Source of the DNA: Incurvaria masculella | Taxonomy: Eukaryota; Arthropoda; Insecta; Lepidoptera; Incurvariidae | DNA length: 64,000 bases | Direction of reading: 5' to 3' | Assembly: GCA_946894095.1 (NCBI GenBank) | Contig: OX335660.1 | Location: 6,081,001 to 6,145,000, forward strand | In this document: positions 19,970 through 30,835 of the stretch, one piece after another | How the letters are laid out: each line of letters begins with the position of its first letter | Numbering within the stretch: the first letter of the stretch is position 1 | Made by a program: the position numbers and the translations under genes | The notes under the pieces: model-generated | What the model was told of the DNA's origin: nothing | The model's input: the letters and a program-made list of their open reading frames with translations, nothing else | Database searches by the model: none

Positions 19970-20530
19970 TGCCTTAAGGTGGCCCAACCCGGCGGGACTA
20001 ACTCATTCGCGGGCATGGTACAAAACCGTGCTGTTGCGCTCTGGGACCTTCTCTGTTTCAAAGAATAAGACAGGCTCCGTGATGAGGAAGATGCAACATG
20101 TCCACAAAAAAGACAATGTGCATAGTGTATGATTTGGTAAGAATTACGAAAATTTTAATTACAAAACGACTTATAACTAAAAGTAAACCACGACCGCTGT
20201 AGTAAAAAATCTAACAAAAACCAAATAGATTATAAATCTTGATTAAATAAGCTATGTCTGATAACTAATCTTTTTAAGATGTTCTCACTTTATCATTGCG
20301 TATTCCACCTCCAAAGTTATTGTATAAAACGCGCGAAAAATTCGAACTTTCGGACCTTATTACAACTTAGAAACCAAACACAATTTTACATTGCCAACGG
20401 TCATCAGACATCTAGTTCGATTAAATACAGCTATTTTGAGCAAAATTTGGGATCTTTGACAAGAAATATGGGCGTGATCTTCTTTCCCCTTTTGTATGGG
20501 GAGTTGAGCGGGTTGGGCCACCTTAATTGT
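19970..20530. mobile_element. ~560-bp element L with terminal inverted repeats
   Basis: CTTAAGGTGGCCCAACCCGG at about 19973 mirrors CGGGTTGGGCCACCTTAATTG at about 20510-20530. Interior AT-rich with short overlapping frames only. Non-autonomous. Confidence 0.65.
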
Positions 20531-20706
20531 AATAATTAATTGTAACACATACTTATCTAGGATATGTACATAACACCACAGGGCACAACAGGAAAACTGT
20601 TCACATATTTGTAGAGAATACGTTGTATCATAGGTATGCGTAGTTTGCGGTCATGTTAATATACCCAGCTATTTAATATCGCTGAAAATACCTATCTTGC
20701 TCACCT

Positions 20707-20950
20707 GGGGGTCCATTCAGAGTAAGAGTGAGTTCGAATTCGCCACTAAATATCAACTCACTTTTTTAAATGGTTACTGTTTCCACACTTCTAGAACATC
20801 ATTACAGTTAAGTAAAAATCTGGTTTGTCCCGTAAATACGTTGGAAGTATAAATAACGGTTCCGTTTTTTAAATAATAATATATTTCCCAGCTATTTTTA
20901 GGTTAACTTACTCCCGAACTCGAACTCACTCTTGCTCTGAATGGACCCCC
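20707..20950. mobile_element. 244-bp MITE M with ~36-bp inverted repeats
   Basis: Left GGGGGTCCATTCAGAGTAAGAGTGAGTTCGAATTCG; right CGAACTCGAACTCACTCTTGCTCTGAATGGACCCCC. Few mismatches. No frame inside. Confidence 0.85.
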
Positions 20951-21021
20951 TGATCCATTATGCTGCCGTGACTTCACCATCAAAGTCTTCATCCCCCGTC
21001 ATAAAGAAACGAATACAGTAC

Positions 21022-21109
21022 AAGGGGTGCCAACGGAACCCCATTACTAAGCCTCCACTGTCTGTCCGTCCGTCCATCAGCGGGCTGTTTTCTCGCACTT
21101 GACCGTTTT
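21022..21109 (+). mobile_element. Internally deleted (GTCY)n MITE
   Basis: GGTGCCAACGGAACCCCATTACTAAGCCTCCACTGTCTGTCCGTCCGTCC then directly TCTCGCACTTGACCGTTTT. The centre is missing. Confidence 0.65.
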
Positions 21110-21169
21110 GTGTCTATCACCTCTTATTATTGATATATACAATTTTCAATACATCATTCTTCAAACATG

Positions 21170-21295
21170 AGACTGCCCTAACGAAGAGGGCGACGAATCG
21201 CTGCATCTTGCTCAGTTAGAGCTGCCATCGCTCGCCGCCGCTAGCCGGCCGCGCATTGGCATCGCCCGCTCGCCCGCTGTCAGGCTAGCATCGTT
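21170..21295. other. CpG-rich patch
   Basis: CTCGCCGCCGCTAGCCGGCCGCGC and GCCCGCTCGCCCGCTGTC stand out from AT-rich surroundings. Like islands at 18565, 23055, 27600, 40390 and 52390. Function unknown. Confidence 0.35.
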
Positions 21296-21299
21296 ATCG

Positions 21300-21563
21300 T
21301 TTTTAGGGTTCCGTACCCAAAGGGTGCCAACGGTCCCCTATCACAGGGCCGTATCTCATGAACCGTAACAGGTGGGCAGCTGAAATTTTCACAGAGTGTG
21401 TATTTATTTTGCCGCTATAACAAGGTATATAGGTAAAATAAATAAAATTAAATAGTAATAAAAATTAAAGTGGACCCACACAAAAACCTGATTTTTGTGT
21501 TCAATCTTAGACGATGGTAGGGAACCCTTCTTGTGCGAGTCAGACTCGCACTTGGCCTGTTTG
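21300..21563 (+). mobile_element. (GTCY)n MITE, microsatellite deleted
   Basis: TTTTTAGGGTTCCGTACCCAAAGGGTGCC, then CCCTATCACAGGGCCGTATCTC without the GTCY run, ending GCGAGTCAGACTCGCACTTGGCC. The missing microsatellite is informative about its instability. Confidence 0.82.
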
Positions 21564-21611
21564 TTTACACCGATTTCACCCTATTCGGATACTTTTTTCC
21601 ACAACGTAATT

Positions 21612-21972
21612 TTTTTATGCAACCTTACATGTACGGCTAATACCACACAAATACTGTAATGATATTAGTTCAATTCAGCACATTCCCGAAGGAATTAGGT
21701 GGCATGCCAGGACCTTACCTTTATGAGCACGGCTACACTGGGTGGAAAACAGGATCAATTTTTCATTGCCGCTTCAACCATAGTTTCATCAAATGCGGTG
21801 GTACCAACCTACAATTTTACATGGGTTCTGAACCATGGAACAGCTTGCGTTCGTAATGAAATGCATGTATCCAACTCATAGAAAAAAAGTGGCGCATGAC
21901 CGGAGCGAAGATATGAACCCATAACCTCTCGCATGAAAGGCAAGTCCTCTAGCCCCTACACCGCGAGTTTTA
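21612..21972 (-). mobile_element. tRNA-headed SINE, inverted
   Basis: TTTTTTTATGCAACCTTACATG, ACCACACAAATACTGTAATGATATTAG, GGCATGCCAGGACCTTACC, GTGGCGCATGACCGGAGCGAAG, TGAACCCATAACCTCTCGCATGAAAGGCAAG and GCCCCTACACCGCGAG (tRNA-like head). Confidence 0.8.
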
Positions 21973-22784
21973 CAACACTCATCATCGAATCTACATCTAA
22001 AACATTTGTTAATTTGTCCTATTGTTTGTAGTGAATTTAAGAATCATTTTCTGAATTACGGCAGTGGCTGCTGTTGGATCCTGTGTAAACATTCGAACGA
22101 ATAGATGTGGTGGAATGTGTATTTTTGTTCGCCTGTAAGTTAGTTTTCTACCGATCAGGTAACAGATCTGTCAGCGCCTGTATTTACTCTTCTCGGCCGA
22201 AGAATGCACACACTACTGGCCAAGTGCGAGTCGGGCTGAAGGGTTCCGTACGGTGACAAAAATAAATAGGTATATAATACCTAAGGGGGGAGCAGTAAGG
22301 TTAAACATGGGAGCGGTCGGGCATTTCCACAGAAATCTGAATTATTATTCCTATTTCTGTGGGTATTTCGTCGGACCTTAACGCTTTCGTCGGAATTCGA
22401 CGCGGGTGAAGCCGAGGGCAAATATTGCAAGTAACGATAGTTGGAGTGCACTCACGCGCGCTGTGCGCATGTGCAATCATAATGTTTTACCATAGAGATT
22501 AATTGTTTTGCAGCACAATAGAGGCCTGTTCAAACATCGACGCCGATTTTGCTAAACCTACAGCCGACTACTACTGATTTTGCTCGCAGTCTCGTTCACG
22601 TGAACGGCAAATATTTTGTCCAGTATTAGTTTTTACTATATCGTTAATGAATACGTTTTTCCTCGATCGCGGATAAAATACCCCGTTATTCATTTGTTTG
22701 TTACCGCTTACTAACTCGATAAAAATAATGGTTACGTTTCGTCTCGTTGTTTTTGAGTTTTTGGTTTCCAATTGACTCGACCCT
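21973..22784. mobile_element. Unassigned DNA with one MITE scrap at 22217-22270
   Basis: GGCCAAGTGCGAGTCGGGCTGAAGGGTTCCGTACGGTGACAAA is a tip of the (GTCY)n MITE on the minus strand. GGAATTCGACGCGGGTGAAGCCGAGGGCAAA near 22391 and the rest are unassigned. Confidence 0.5.
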
Positions 22785-22945
22785 GGCATGGCACCTAATC
22801 GATCAATAAGGTGCCATGCCAGGACCTTCCCTTTACGGCTTGCGCCTACATTGGTACTAACCCGGGATGGATTAAGCCGCCAGCCTCATACTCGAACGGT
22901 CACCCATCCGGAGCCTTACCGTATCTCACGCGAGGCGAAGCGCCT
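22785..22945 (-). mobile_element. Scrambled 5S-headed SINE fragment
   Basis: TGGCATGGCACCTAATCGATCA, then inverted GGTGCCATGCCAGGACCTTCC, then GTACTAACCCGGGATGG, CCAGCCTCATACTCGAACGGTCACCCATCC. The short plus-strand piece facing the inverted piece suggests two copies meeting. Confidence 0.6.
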
Positions 22946-23262
22946 CTGGGCTACCGATAGGCCTCTGACGACATGCACGGGGCGAAATATACAGTGGGAC
23001 CGCAACGTTGAATGCCGATGCCCACGCAGCGCACGAGGCATGAAAGTTAAACCGATATAATTCCGCGGGCGCGCGTTAATTGACATGAGCGCGCGTCGCG
23101 CGCCGCGCCCGCCAATCCGTGTCTTCCATTCCGGGCGGCTGCCCGCGCCCGCACTGTGACCGTGCTTTCCAAAATCTCTCCTCGCCCGCCCACTTGCGTA
23201 TGCATGCCGAAACGCTCACCACTTGCGATGCTAGGGGTAGGCAGCACCTCCAGGATGAGATA
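22946..23262. other. Unassigned, CpG-rich patch at 23055-23165
   Basis: GCGGGCGCGCGTTAATTGACATGAGCGCGCG and CGGCTGCCCGCGCCCGC. No exon or element recognised. Confidence 0.3.
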
Positions 23263-23388
23263 AATAGTCGTAACCGAAACTAAGACTAACGAAAAGTAGT
23301 ACTTTGTGACGTCACTTTGGATTACTTGGAGATTTCGTCCGAACGTCGTTTCGTACTCTTACGACTATTTATGTCAGCCCCAGTGAAC
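23263..23388. mobile_element. Foldback MITE I, second copy
   Basis: ATAAATAGTCGTAACCGAAAC...CGAAAAGTAGTACTTTGTGACGTCAC...TACTCTTACGACTATTTATGTCAGCC. Right arm partly deleted compared with 13582-13732. Confidence 0.75.
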
Positions 23389-23838
23389 AAGAAAAGTAAA
23401 AAATGTATGGGCATAGATGGAAGAGGGACGTATTTATTTATTTTATTTATTTATTATATACGTATATATATACGTATAGATAGCTAACGTCATACAACGT
23501 GCAAAACTCACCAAAATCTGCTTATTTTCGCTGGTACTATGGCATTTCTAACCAGCGCAATCTCCTATCACTAGAACTAGTAACACCGTCATTGAACTAA
23601 GCTTTTTGAGCAGATTTTGCCTAGGTTGGCGTTATGGAAACGTTACATTTTAACTATAAATTGAGTAATGTTATTTTAAATACAGTATATCATTGATATT
23701 CATTGATTTATATTTAATGTTTTCTGAAATGTGGATTGCAACGCCCCACCTGTGGACTTTTATTTATCCGTGTTCATCATTGTTAGGACGTTGGAGTCTA
23801 TACCTTCCTCTTTAGTCTATGGTATTGTTTATTCAAAA
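23389..23838. repeat. AT-rich intron with a short palindromic (TA)n stretch
   Basis: (TTTA)n then TATATACGTATATATATACGTATA at about 23455-23480. Otherwise nothing recognised. Confidence 0.4.
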
Positions 23839-24072
23839 AAACTAAAAAGGAAAGGGGCCGGAAAGCTAATTTGGACTGAGGATGAAAGATGGACAAAAAG
23901 GACAACAGTGTGGTGCCCACGATACGGAAAAAGAATCGTAGGACGACAGAAGAAGAGATGGGACGACAAAATAGTTAAAATTGCTGACAGAATCTTGACA
24001 AGAAAGGCGAAGGAGAGAAAAGATTGGGAGGAAATCGGGGAGGCCTTCACCGTGCAGTGGAGAGCGCAATAA
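23839..24072 (+). pseudogene. RTE-like LINE remnant, C-terminal tail of pol
   Basis: Encodes GKRIVGRQKKRWDDKIVKIA then ERKDWEEIGEAFTVQWRAQ before a stop at 24070-24072. This is the (G/R)RP..RW.DDI...W...A..R..W...EA...QW tail of endonuclease-reverse transcriptase LINEs, the same type as the minus-strand piece at 9746-10021. Confidence 0.78.
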
Positions 24073-24870
24073 ATTGATAAAATTCTGTAGATTAAACTAA
24101 TATTGAGATTTAAATTTTAAGACAAAGATGAGAACTTTAACTAAAGAAACTAAAGTTAGGATCAAACTACTTTTTCTGTAAACATAGCTTGTTTTACACT
24201 ACTACTCTAGAAATCATCTTAATTTAACCTATGCCACCTGTGCTCATAAAAGTAAACGACTTATATATTATTTTTATAGTACATTCAGTGAGTGTCTGAA
24301 CTGACAGATATTAAAGTATAAAGTATATTCGTGCTAAGCAGTATAATGATAACTCACAATGCTATAAGGTGTTGGTGTCGCCTAACCTAAAACAGTTTTT
24401 CTCTTTAATAGTTAACCAGATTCTTACTGTATTTATGACTTGAAGCGAGAGCCCAGTCCTCTTTGTTAGTTGAATATTTAGTAGGAAGTAATACAAAGTA
24501 GCCATTGGTTTAGATCACGTCTCCTTTGCTTACGGCATAAGAAGATAAAGATATGATGTTGATGGAGACTGCAGAATTAAAAACAAAATAAACTGATCTG
24601 TGAATGTAGAATTGAATGAGCAGCGCATTACTGAACCGCGCACAAGAAGATAATTTCGAAACCTCGATAATGTTGGTATTGCAACACGCTGTTCTTAAAT
24701 GTGTGGGCAGGCCTCTCTTCATTTACGTGTTGTCGTCTACAAGTGCGAGTGAGTGAACCTTTTGGTCACAAAAAATAATTCTGTTTTAACACTAAGTGTT
24801 CTGAAATCACAAGTATCGGTCATATTTATGAACATCGAAACACAATCAAGATGTTATAAAATAACCAGCT
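24073..24870. other. No gene or repeat recognised
   Basis: AT-rich, only short chance frames. Confidence 0.4.
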
Positions 24871-25530
24871 AGAAATTAGTTCCAACTCCTCGACATCACC
24901 AAATCGGCATTGAACTCGCTCGCCGTATTCTAGACCAACTCTACGAAACTCAACATTGCTAAATTGGAACCGGATTCGTTCCTCATTATTTTCCTAAACT
25001 CTACGATTTGTGTCTTCGATGTTACCTGAAAATAAGTGCGGACTTTCCAATTGCTCAACATCACCAAATCTGAACTGGTCTAGATCGTCGTGACTCTGAC
25101 TAACCTCTACCGGTTGTCTTCGAAATCGCCCAAGATTTGCAATACAATTTAGACCGTTGTCTTATTTTTTTTCCACAAATCAGCTTACTTCACGTTCCAA
25201 CTCCTCACCATCACCACATCGAAAATGGATTTGTCCTTATTGCTCTAACTCTGCATTACCCTAATAACAGTGTGACTCAAGGTGAGCAAATCCGAACTTG
25301 TCACGATCGTGATGCTCTGATAAACTTCTGCCATTTGTCTTCGAAATTACCAAAATTAAATATATTCCCACCCCTTAATATCGCCAAATGGCGCTGGACT
25401 CGTTAGTCAGGCTCTGACTTAAATCTCAACGGTTGTCTTGAAAATTGCCCAAAAATCCGGTTCCTCAGCATCACCAAATCGGCACCGGATTCATTCGTCG
25501 TGTTCTGACTCAGCTCGTGCAGCCACATCG
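24871..25530. repeat. Degenerate satellite-like array, ~95-bp units
   Basis: The phrase CATCACCAAATCGGCA(T/C)TGGACTCGTTCGTC recurs in varied form near 24893, 24951, 25047, 25207, 25279, 25376 and 25468. It alternates with CTCTACGGTTGTCTTCGAAATTGCCCAA. Spacing is often 92-97 bases. Old tandem array. Confidence 0.72.
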
Positions 25531-27069
25531 CCTAAATCGCGAGCGCATTCCTATTCAAATGAGCTTGCGAGACCAATCGCTCGATTATGCTCACGGCTTC
25601 CTTTATCTGTTACGTATTTTGCTTTTGCATCACGCGGATTTGTAAACATCAAATCGCGCGATCTTCGCGCTTGCCCTGCCGTGAGATCGATATCTTGTTC
25701 CATTAGTTAAACAAAAATAGTTGTTGATGACGTGAGTGTTTGTTCTCATTGCAAGCATTGCAGCTTGATGAATGTTGCACTACTATCTAGATTGCGTTGA
25801 TTTATGTGTGTATTACTTGGTGTTTTATCTCTTCTAAGATTGCACAATTTCTAAACTCAGGGAGACCCTTACCCCGGGTTGCCTTACCCCTTAAATTTGT
25901 GCGGAAATGACAATTCTCCATTTTTATGTTGCGTCTTTTGTGAACATTTATTATGGTCAGGTTGTCCGAGATGCGTTAGGGATATTATAGTACGATTGCC
26001 CTACACTGTGGTCCTTACACTTTGGAACATAAGGCGTTTGAATGTACAACAACAATGTAACTAAATCAGGTGTTTTTTTCAATATCGGCCAAGTCGTTAG
26101 CGCCTTTAAGGTGTTTGATTACGTGGGCGAATGGAAGTAACAGGTTCTGTACAATGTGACCACATCCAACAATGTTTGACTAGCATCATCGGTTCGCTCG
26201 TCTCTCATGGGGTATTATTAAAATCTCACGTGCAACCTGCGGTTAGCGTCCGCGCAGCCTTACAGAACAGAATGCAATATATAGTTCAAACGCCTAGAAA
26301 GATAATATAGATTCATATAAATCGAAGATATATAGTATGTAGATACATCCACATATGAGTAGACAACCACAGCCGAACGCTGACGCGAAACCGGCAATGC
26401 GTGCTTCGAGTGCAGTCGCATTGTACGACACGAAACCGGTTTTCTTGTCGCTCGTGGCCTGCACCCATGACTTACGCATTCGGTTCACTTATATTATACC
26501 ATACGTGAACACGTAGCGTAAAGCCAACCATAGGGACATTTCCAATATTGGATTCAGGCTGAAGTGGCGGCCAGTTGATTATGCTCACTTCCTAACTCTA
26601 TCCTTGTAAGTATGTCGCCCCATCCAATAAATACTGTGCCTTCTGATGTTTTAAAGTCTTTGAGATTTTTCCTGGCTGGAAGATACTTCATGTTTATGAT
26701 ATTATATGCTCGTGACAACGTTGTACTAGATAGTCAATCCATGTATCTTTGTATAATATCCCTGTTACTACTCGATTATTCCTAAAAAGCATCGGATTGT
26801 GCAGTATAGTTAATGATTAATAAATTGAAAGCACAAAGGCATTTCAAGGTAGGTTGTAGAGACAAAAACAACGGGCATTTTCTCTCTGTTGCATGGTCAG
26901 ATTTATTGTTTTGGTAATTTTGTGATCAATACTTGCCATATTAATGTTTTCGTTTTCGTACTGTTTCAGAACTAAATCCCAATCAGACGTGTGTTCAGGC
27001 TTTCACTTTGACCCTATCAAATATACAGTTTCTACTTTGCTTGTTTTGTTCTTTAGTGCTTTTAACAGA
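25531..27069. other. No gene recognised
   Basis: Short frames of 60-90 codons carry no motif. I see no full repeat copy; some of this may be old repeat beyond recognition by eye. Confidence 0.35.
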
Positions 27070-27532
27070 GTCGTTACCCTATCAATTCTCTATACTACGG
27101 GCGATAACTGTTTCCATGCTCTTAATGTTTTACTAGGTTTTTGAAAATTTTGATTCTAAAATATATTATAGATATCTACATCTGCATGTTTTATTTTTTT
27201 TAATACATCTTTTAGTTTGGAAAATATTGGCTATTAAACATTGAAAAAAAAAAGTTTTTTTACGTTCATTTTCGATATTTTTTTACTGAAAAATACAGAT
27301 ATTTACAAAACAATCAAAACACACGGACATAGAATGAAGCTTTCTCAAGTGATGAAAAAATGATTCAATTCTGACATAGTTTAGGGATAGGGAAACGTCA
27401 GGGCCTGGAAGACGATTTCGCTATTTTAATAGCAGTCGCCGTGCAACATTGTGCCTTAGTCAATGGACCAAGAATGCATTTAAAAAAAAAATCATTCCTT
27501 AAATTTGACTGTGACTTCACGACAGCCTCAAA
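27070..27532 (+). repeat. Dispersed repeat J, longest copy
   Basis: Runs from GTTACCCTATCAATTCTC through CTCTTAATGTTTTACTAGG, ACTGAAAAATACAGATATTTACAAAAC, GAATGAAGCTTTCTCAAG, GGAAGACGATTTCGC and AGAATGCATTT to TGACTTCACGACAGCC. The same order is seen at 35295-35685 and in pieces at 10395, 13425 and 46750. No frame; type unknown. Confidence 0.72.
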
Positions 27533-28283
27533 ACATTACACATGCGGTTCAACGAACCGGGTTTCCCAAGTTTTGCCAGTACACCGAATGCGGCGCAAAT
27601 GTTCACCCAAACATTGCCATCGCACGTTACACGCACGCGCGAGATCGCTCAGGCTCCGATAATCTGGTGCGTTGCCGGCGCGCGTCACGCCCTGCGGCCG
27701 AGTAACGGGGATCCGGCAACCCGGCGCCCGCGCAGCCGACTCACGCGGGCACAGTGCGCCGGGAAGCAGTGGGTTAACTCGCCGGAACGTAAGGCAGAAC
27801 ACGTAAAAAGGTAGTTTGGTAGTAATTTGAAAACTGCTGTGCCGATTTGCAAGATAATCGTTATTGAACATCAGTCGATTTATATCTGCGTCTGCACGTT
27901 TTTTTTAACAAAACTGAGTCAACTGATAAATCTACGATAAAATTTTAGTTTTACCGTGGTTCGACGTGGGCATTGACTTATGTTTATTTTTATCGAACTA
28001 GACATTGTCGGCCAATACAAAAAAAACGCCATGCCAGGATCTTACTTATATTGTACAGGACCAAAAAAAGCAACGAAGTCTTTAGTGGTTTTCAAAGTAA
28101 ATCAAACTATGTTAGTATAGGTTACAACATTTTCGGACTTTTGCTCATTCATTAATCATCATTGATCATTCCTTTATCAACAATCAATAATTTGAGCGGT
28201 CGTGCGAAACATAACATAATACTTACAAACTTAATATAAATTGACCCACTGCATTTATTCCCGTCCATATCATAAGAAGAGAC
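27533..28283. other. CpG-rich patch and unassigned intron
   Basis: 27590-27790 is GC-rich (GTGCGTTGCCGGCGCGCGTCACGCCC, CCCGGCGCCCGCGCAGCCG). 27812-27905 resembles the arm of element E (TAGTAATTTGAAAACTG...ATATCTGCGTCTGCACG). A SINE scrap (GCCATGCCAGGATCTTAC) is at about 28029. Confidence 0.35.
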
Positions 28284-28479
28284 TCATAGGGTTAATCCCG
28301 TTCGGGGTGGTACCATCGCATTGCCTTATCGATTGTCGATGCGGTTGTGAAAATTGTCCTGGTTTTCCATCCAATTAAATGTAACCGCACCATAGAAGGA
28401 AAATTCTGACATAGCACCTAGTTTCCAGTTGGATTAATATCATAGCAGCAGGCGTGTTATTAGCCACCTATGGCCAGAT
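28284..28479 (+). mobile_element. SINE body, 5'-truncated
   Basis: ATAGGGTTAATCCCGTTCGGG, GGTACCATCGCATTG, TTTTCCATCCAATTAAATG, TCTGACATAGCACCTAG, TTATTAGCCACCTATGG. Diverged; its tail is replaced by MITE P. Confidence 0.7.
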
Positions 28480-28643
28480 GCCTAAGACCGCTAATAGATA
28501 ACTCTGTTTTTAGCCTTAGCGTTATTAGATAAACCCGGAGTCCCACAAAATTTGGTAGTGGTTTGGTATAATTTTGTGTGATTCCTGGGTTAATTCATAG
28601 CGCTTACGCTTGAAAGTAGAGTTATCTATTAGCGGACTTAGGC
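28480..28643. mobile_element. 164-bp MITE P with ~27-bp inverted repeats
   Basis: GCCTAAGACCGCTAATAGATAACTCT on the left and AGAGTTATCTATTAGCGGACTTAGGC on the right, one mismatch. Interior TTAGCCTTAGCG/CGCTTACGCTTGAAAG continues the symmetry. Inserted at the end of the preceding SINE. Confidence 0.85.
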
Positions 28644-29423
28644 TTAAGGTACATACAATTAAATGTTTTGTCCATCTTCCAAGGAATGCAATAATAATGT
28701 TTAATAAATGTTGGAATGTCTTAGTTAGTCCAAATACACTTCACACTGATAATGGATCGTGAGTATTTCTTTCATAATTTTTTTGAAACTAGAAAATCGC
28801 TAGATAGAAACTACATTTATGCATAAATAAATAATTCAGTTCCCATTAAAATTTCGTCAAAAGCCACCTTTTCTCCAGTTTTTTCATGTAAAAATGGAAA
28901 CGAAAGCAAACGAAGACATATTGATCGCTAGACAGGAATCATATATTGTAATAATGTGATTTTTAAACTTCAGACTTCGCTAGTGTACTTGGGGTGCCCT
29001 GTCAAATATAGGGTTTTGGACTAGGAAGACAGATCTTCAGAATAGGGTTTGGTACCCAATATTACTACAAATAATATTTACTCTCGCGATTTTAAAATGC
29101 AAATAAAAGTACGGCTGGCATGCTGCTCCAGCATCCCCAAAAGACTTGCAGCGTGAAAGTGTTAACTTGCATCTGTACCCACTGCTTGGTAGGACATACT
29201 GTGCTCTAACTGTACTGGCTTCGAGTGAGGGTGCGCCTTCGTCTCGTCTTATCGAAGGACCGAGAATTCGCAAATAGCTTATTGTAGGTGGCTTGGCCGC
29301 TCTGACACAAACCACAAGTCTGTACAGAAACGTATTCTCTCAACAGTAAGGGCGGACAGTAAACAAAAACTTCACATTGGACAACATGGCTGACACAAGC
29401 ACCAAGTAGTGAATGCAAGCAGG
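28644..29423. other. No gene recognised
   Basis: Overlapping minus-strand frames of 92 and 141 codons (29037-29631) lack any domain signature; the longer one runs into a MITE. Confidence 0.35.
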
Positions 29424-29597
29424 AAAATCCGGCCAAGTGCGAGTCGGACTCGCATACGAAGTGTTCCGTACCATCGTACGAGATTAAACAAAAAAAAATC
29501 TCAGCTCCCCCTTTGTTTTTTTTTTTTGCTATTTTTGCAATATCGGCAATAGCCATACTCACTCCCTTTTCCCTTACCCTGTGGTACGGAACCCTAC
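29424..29597 (-). mobile_element. Internally deleted (GTCY)n MITE, inverted
   Basis: AAAATCCGGCCAAGTGCGAGTCGG to GTGGTACGGAACCCTACGG. The microsatellite half is missing. Confidence 0.75.
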
Positions 29598-30228
29598 GGC
29601 GGTTGGCTTCTTGATGGGTGACCGTTTTCAACCGTAGAGGCTGGTCGTGGTTCGGATTCCGCGTAAATCTATAAGTCTCCTTCCTTACTTACTTAATACA
29701 ATACATGATCAATTAATCCTTAATACGATGACCAACCTGACGAAGTTTCTTGTCGGCACTTCTTCGCCAGAAGTAACGGAACCGACAGGAAAAAAAAAAG
29801 GAAAAAAAAATCACGAATCCGAGTGTGTAATATATATGTAACGGAGGAAATAAAGAAACTAAAAAAAAAGAGAAAAAAAACAGATTCCGACGAATTGAGA
29901 ACTTCCTTCTTTTTTTTTTTTGAAGTCGGTTAAAAAAAGAAACCAGCCGCCCGGGTTGGTACCATCGGTCGAAGCGGTAATTAAAATTGACCGTGTTTTC
30001 CATCCAGTGTCGAGCAATATAAAGAAGGTTCTGGCATGGCACCTAGTTCCCATGTGGTGTGTTAGTCTAATATCATGAAATTTTTATTTATTTATTGGAT
30101 ACGACATTGCCGTTATCGGTTTCAGCGACATCTACACTGCTTTAGATGTAGATGTCGTTGAAATTCAAATTAATAATATTATGATAGTTGGTATTCGCTA
30201 TCCATGTCCAGTTACATAAACAACCATG
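29598..30228 (+). mobile_element. 5S-headed SINE interrupted by two insertions
   Basis: Head CTTGATGGGTGACCGTTTTCAACCGTAGAGGCTGGTCGTGGTTCGGATTCC (29612-29661); body resumes at 29943 (GCCGCCCGGGTTGGTACCATCG, TTTTCCATCCAGTG, GGTTCTGGCATGGCACC) and ends at 30180-30225 (GGTATTCGCTATCCATGTCCAG). 29690-29940 is A-rich LINE-tail-like DNA with GAAGTCGGTT at its end; 30075-30180 is a second AT-rich insert. Confidence 0.68.
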
Positions 30229-30664
30229 TGGTACGGCCCATCCAAGTAATCCGAAACAGAACACAAAGCAGAATGAAAGCGAGGTGTATCCCATTGCGTT
30301 ACATCCTCGGTTAAACACTAATTATTCATTGACGATGGAGAAAATTCACATTTGTAAGTTTAACGTACCGTAACAAGATAGGTTGCTTACCCAACACATA
30401 CCTACACATTCAATATCGAATTACTTACATGTATTATGTATAAACTTGAATCTGGTTGGATATGTTGAGGTCCGTGACCGCAGCGGGCGAGTCCCCGAGA
30501 AGAATGGATTTTACCACCATATAGATAAATGTAACGGGCGATGTTGTAAATATTGATAAAATTTACGGAAATTATGCTTGATCTTAAACTGAACATATGT
30601 TCTATTGCTGAGATAAATATTGTTTTCTGTACTAATCGAGTACTACGCTTTTTTCAAGGAATTG
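30229..30664. other. No gene or repeat recognised
   Basis: AT-rich intron. Confidence 0.4.
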
Positions 30665-30835
30665 GTTTACGCAATACCCGCTAAAGGTATGTTTGCTGGT
30701 TTAAGTCCAGCCTTGCACTATAGTAACAAGTAACAAGTAGTAACAAGTAGTTATTTTTACAGCTTTATAACTTTAATTAATGCTTCACGATCGTTTCTAC
30801 ATATATATCACGTACATTTGTTTTACGACTTTTGC
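30665..30835. repeat. Half-copy of foldback element N
   Basis: TACGCAATACCCGCTAAAGGTATGTTTGCTGG...GTCCAGCCTTGCA...CGTTTCTACATATATATCACGT matches the right arm of the element at 51365-51865. Confidence 0.6.

Noticed and set aside
29206..29631. 141-codon minus-strand frame
   Set aside because: Runs through a (GTCY)n MITE fragment and a SINE head; composite of repeats.
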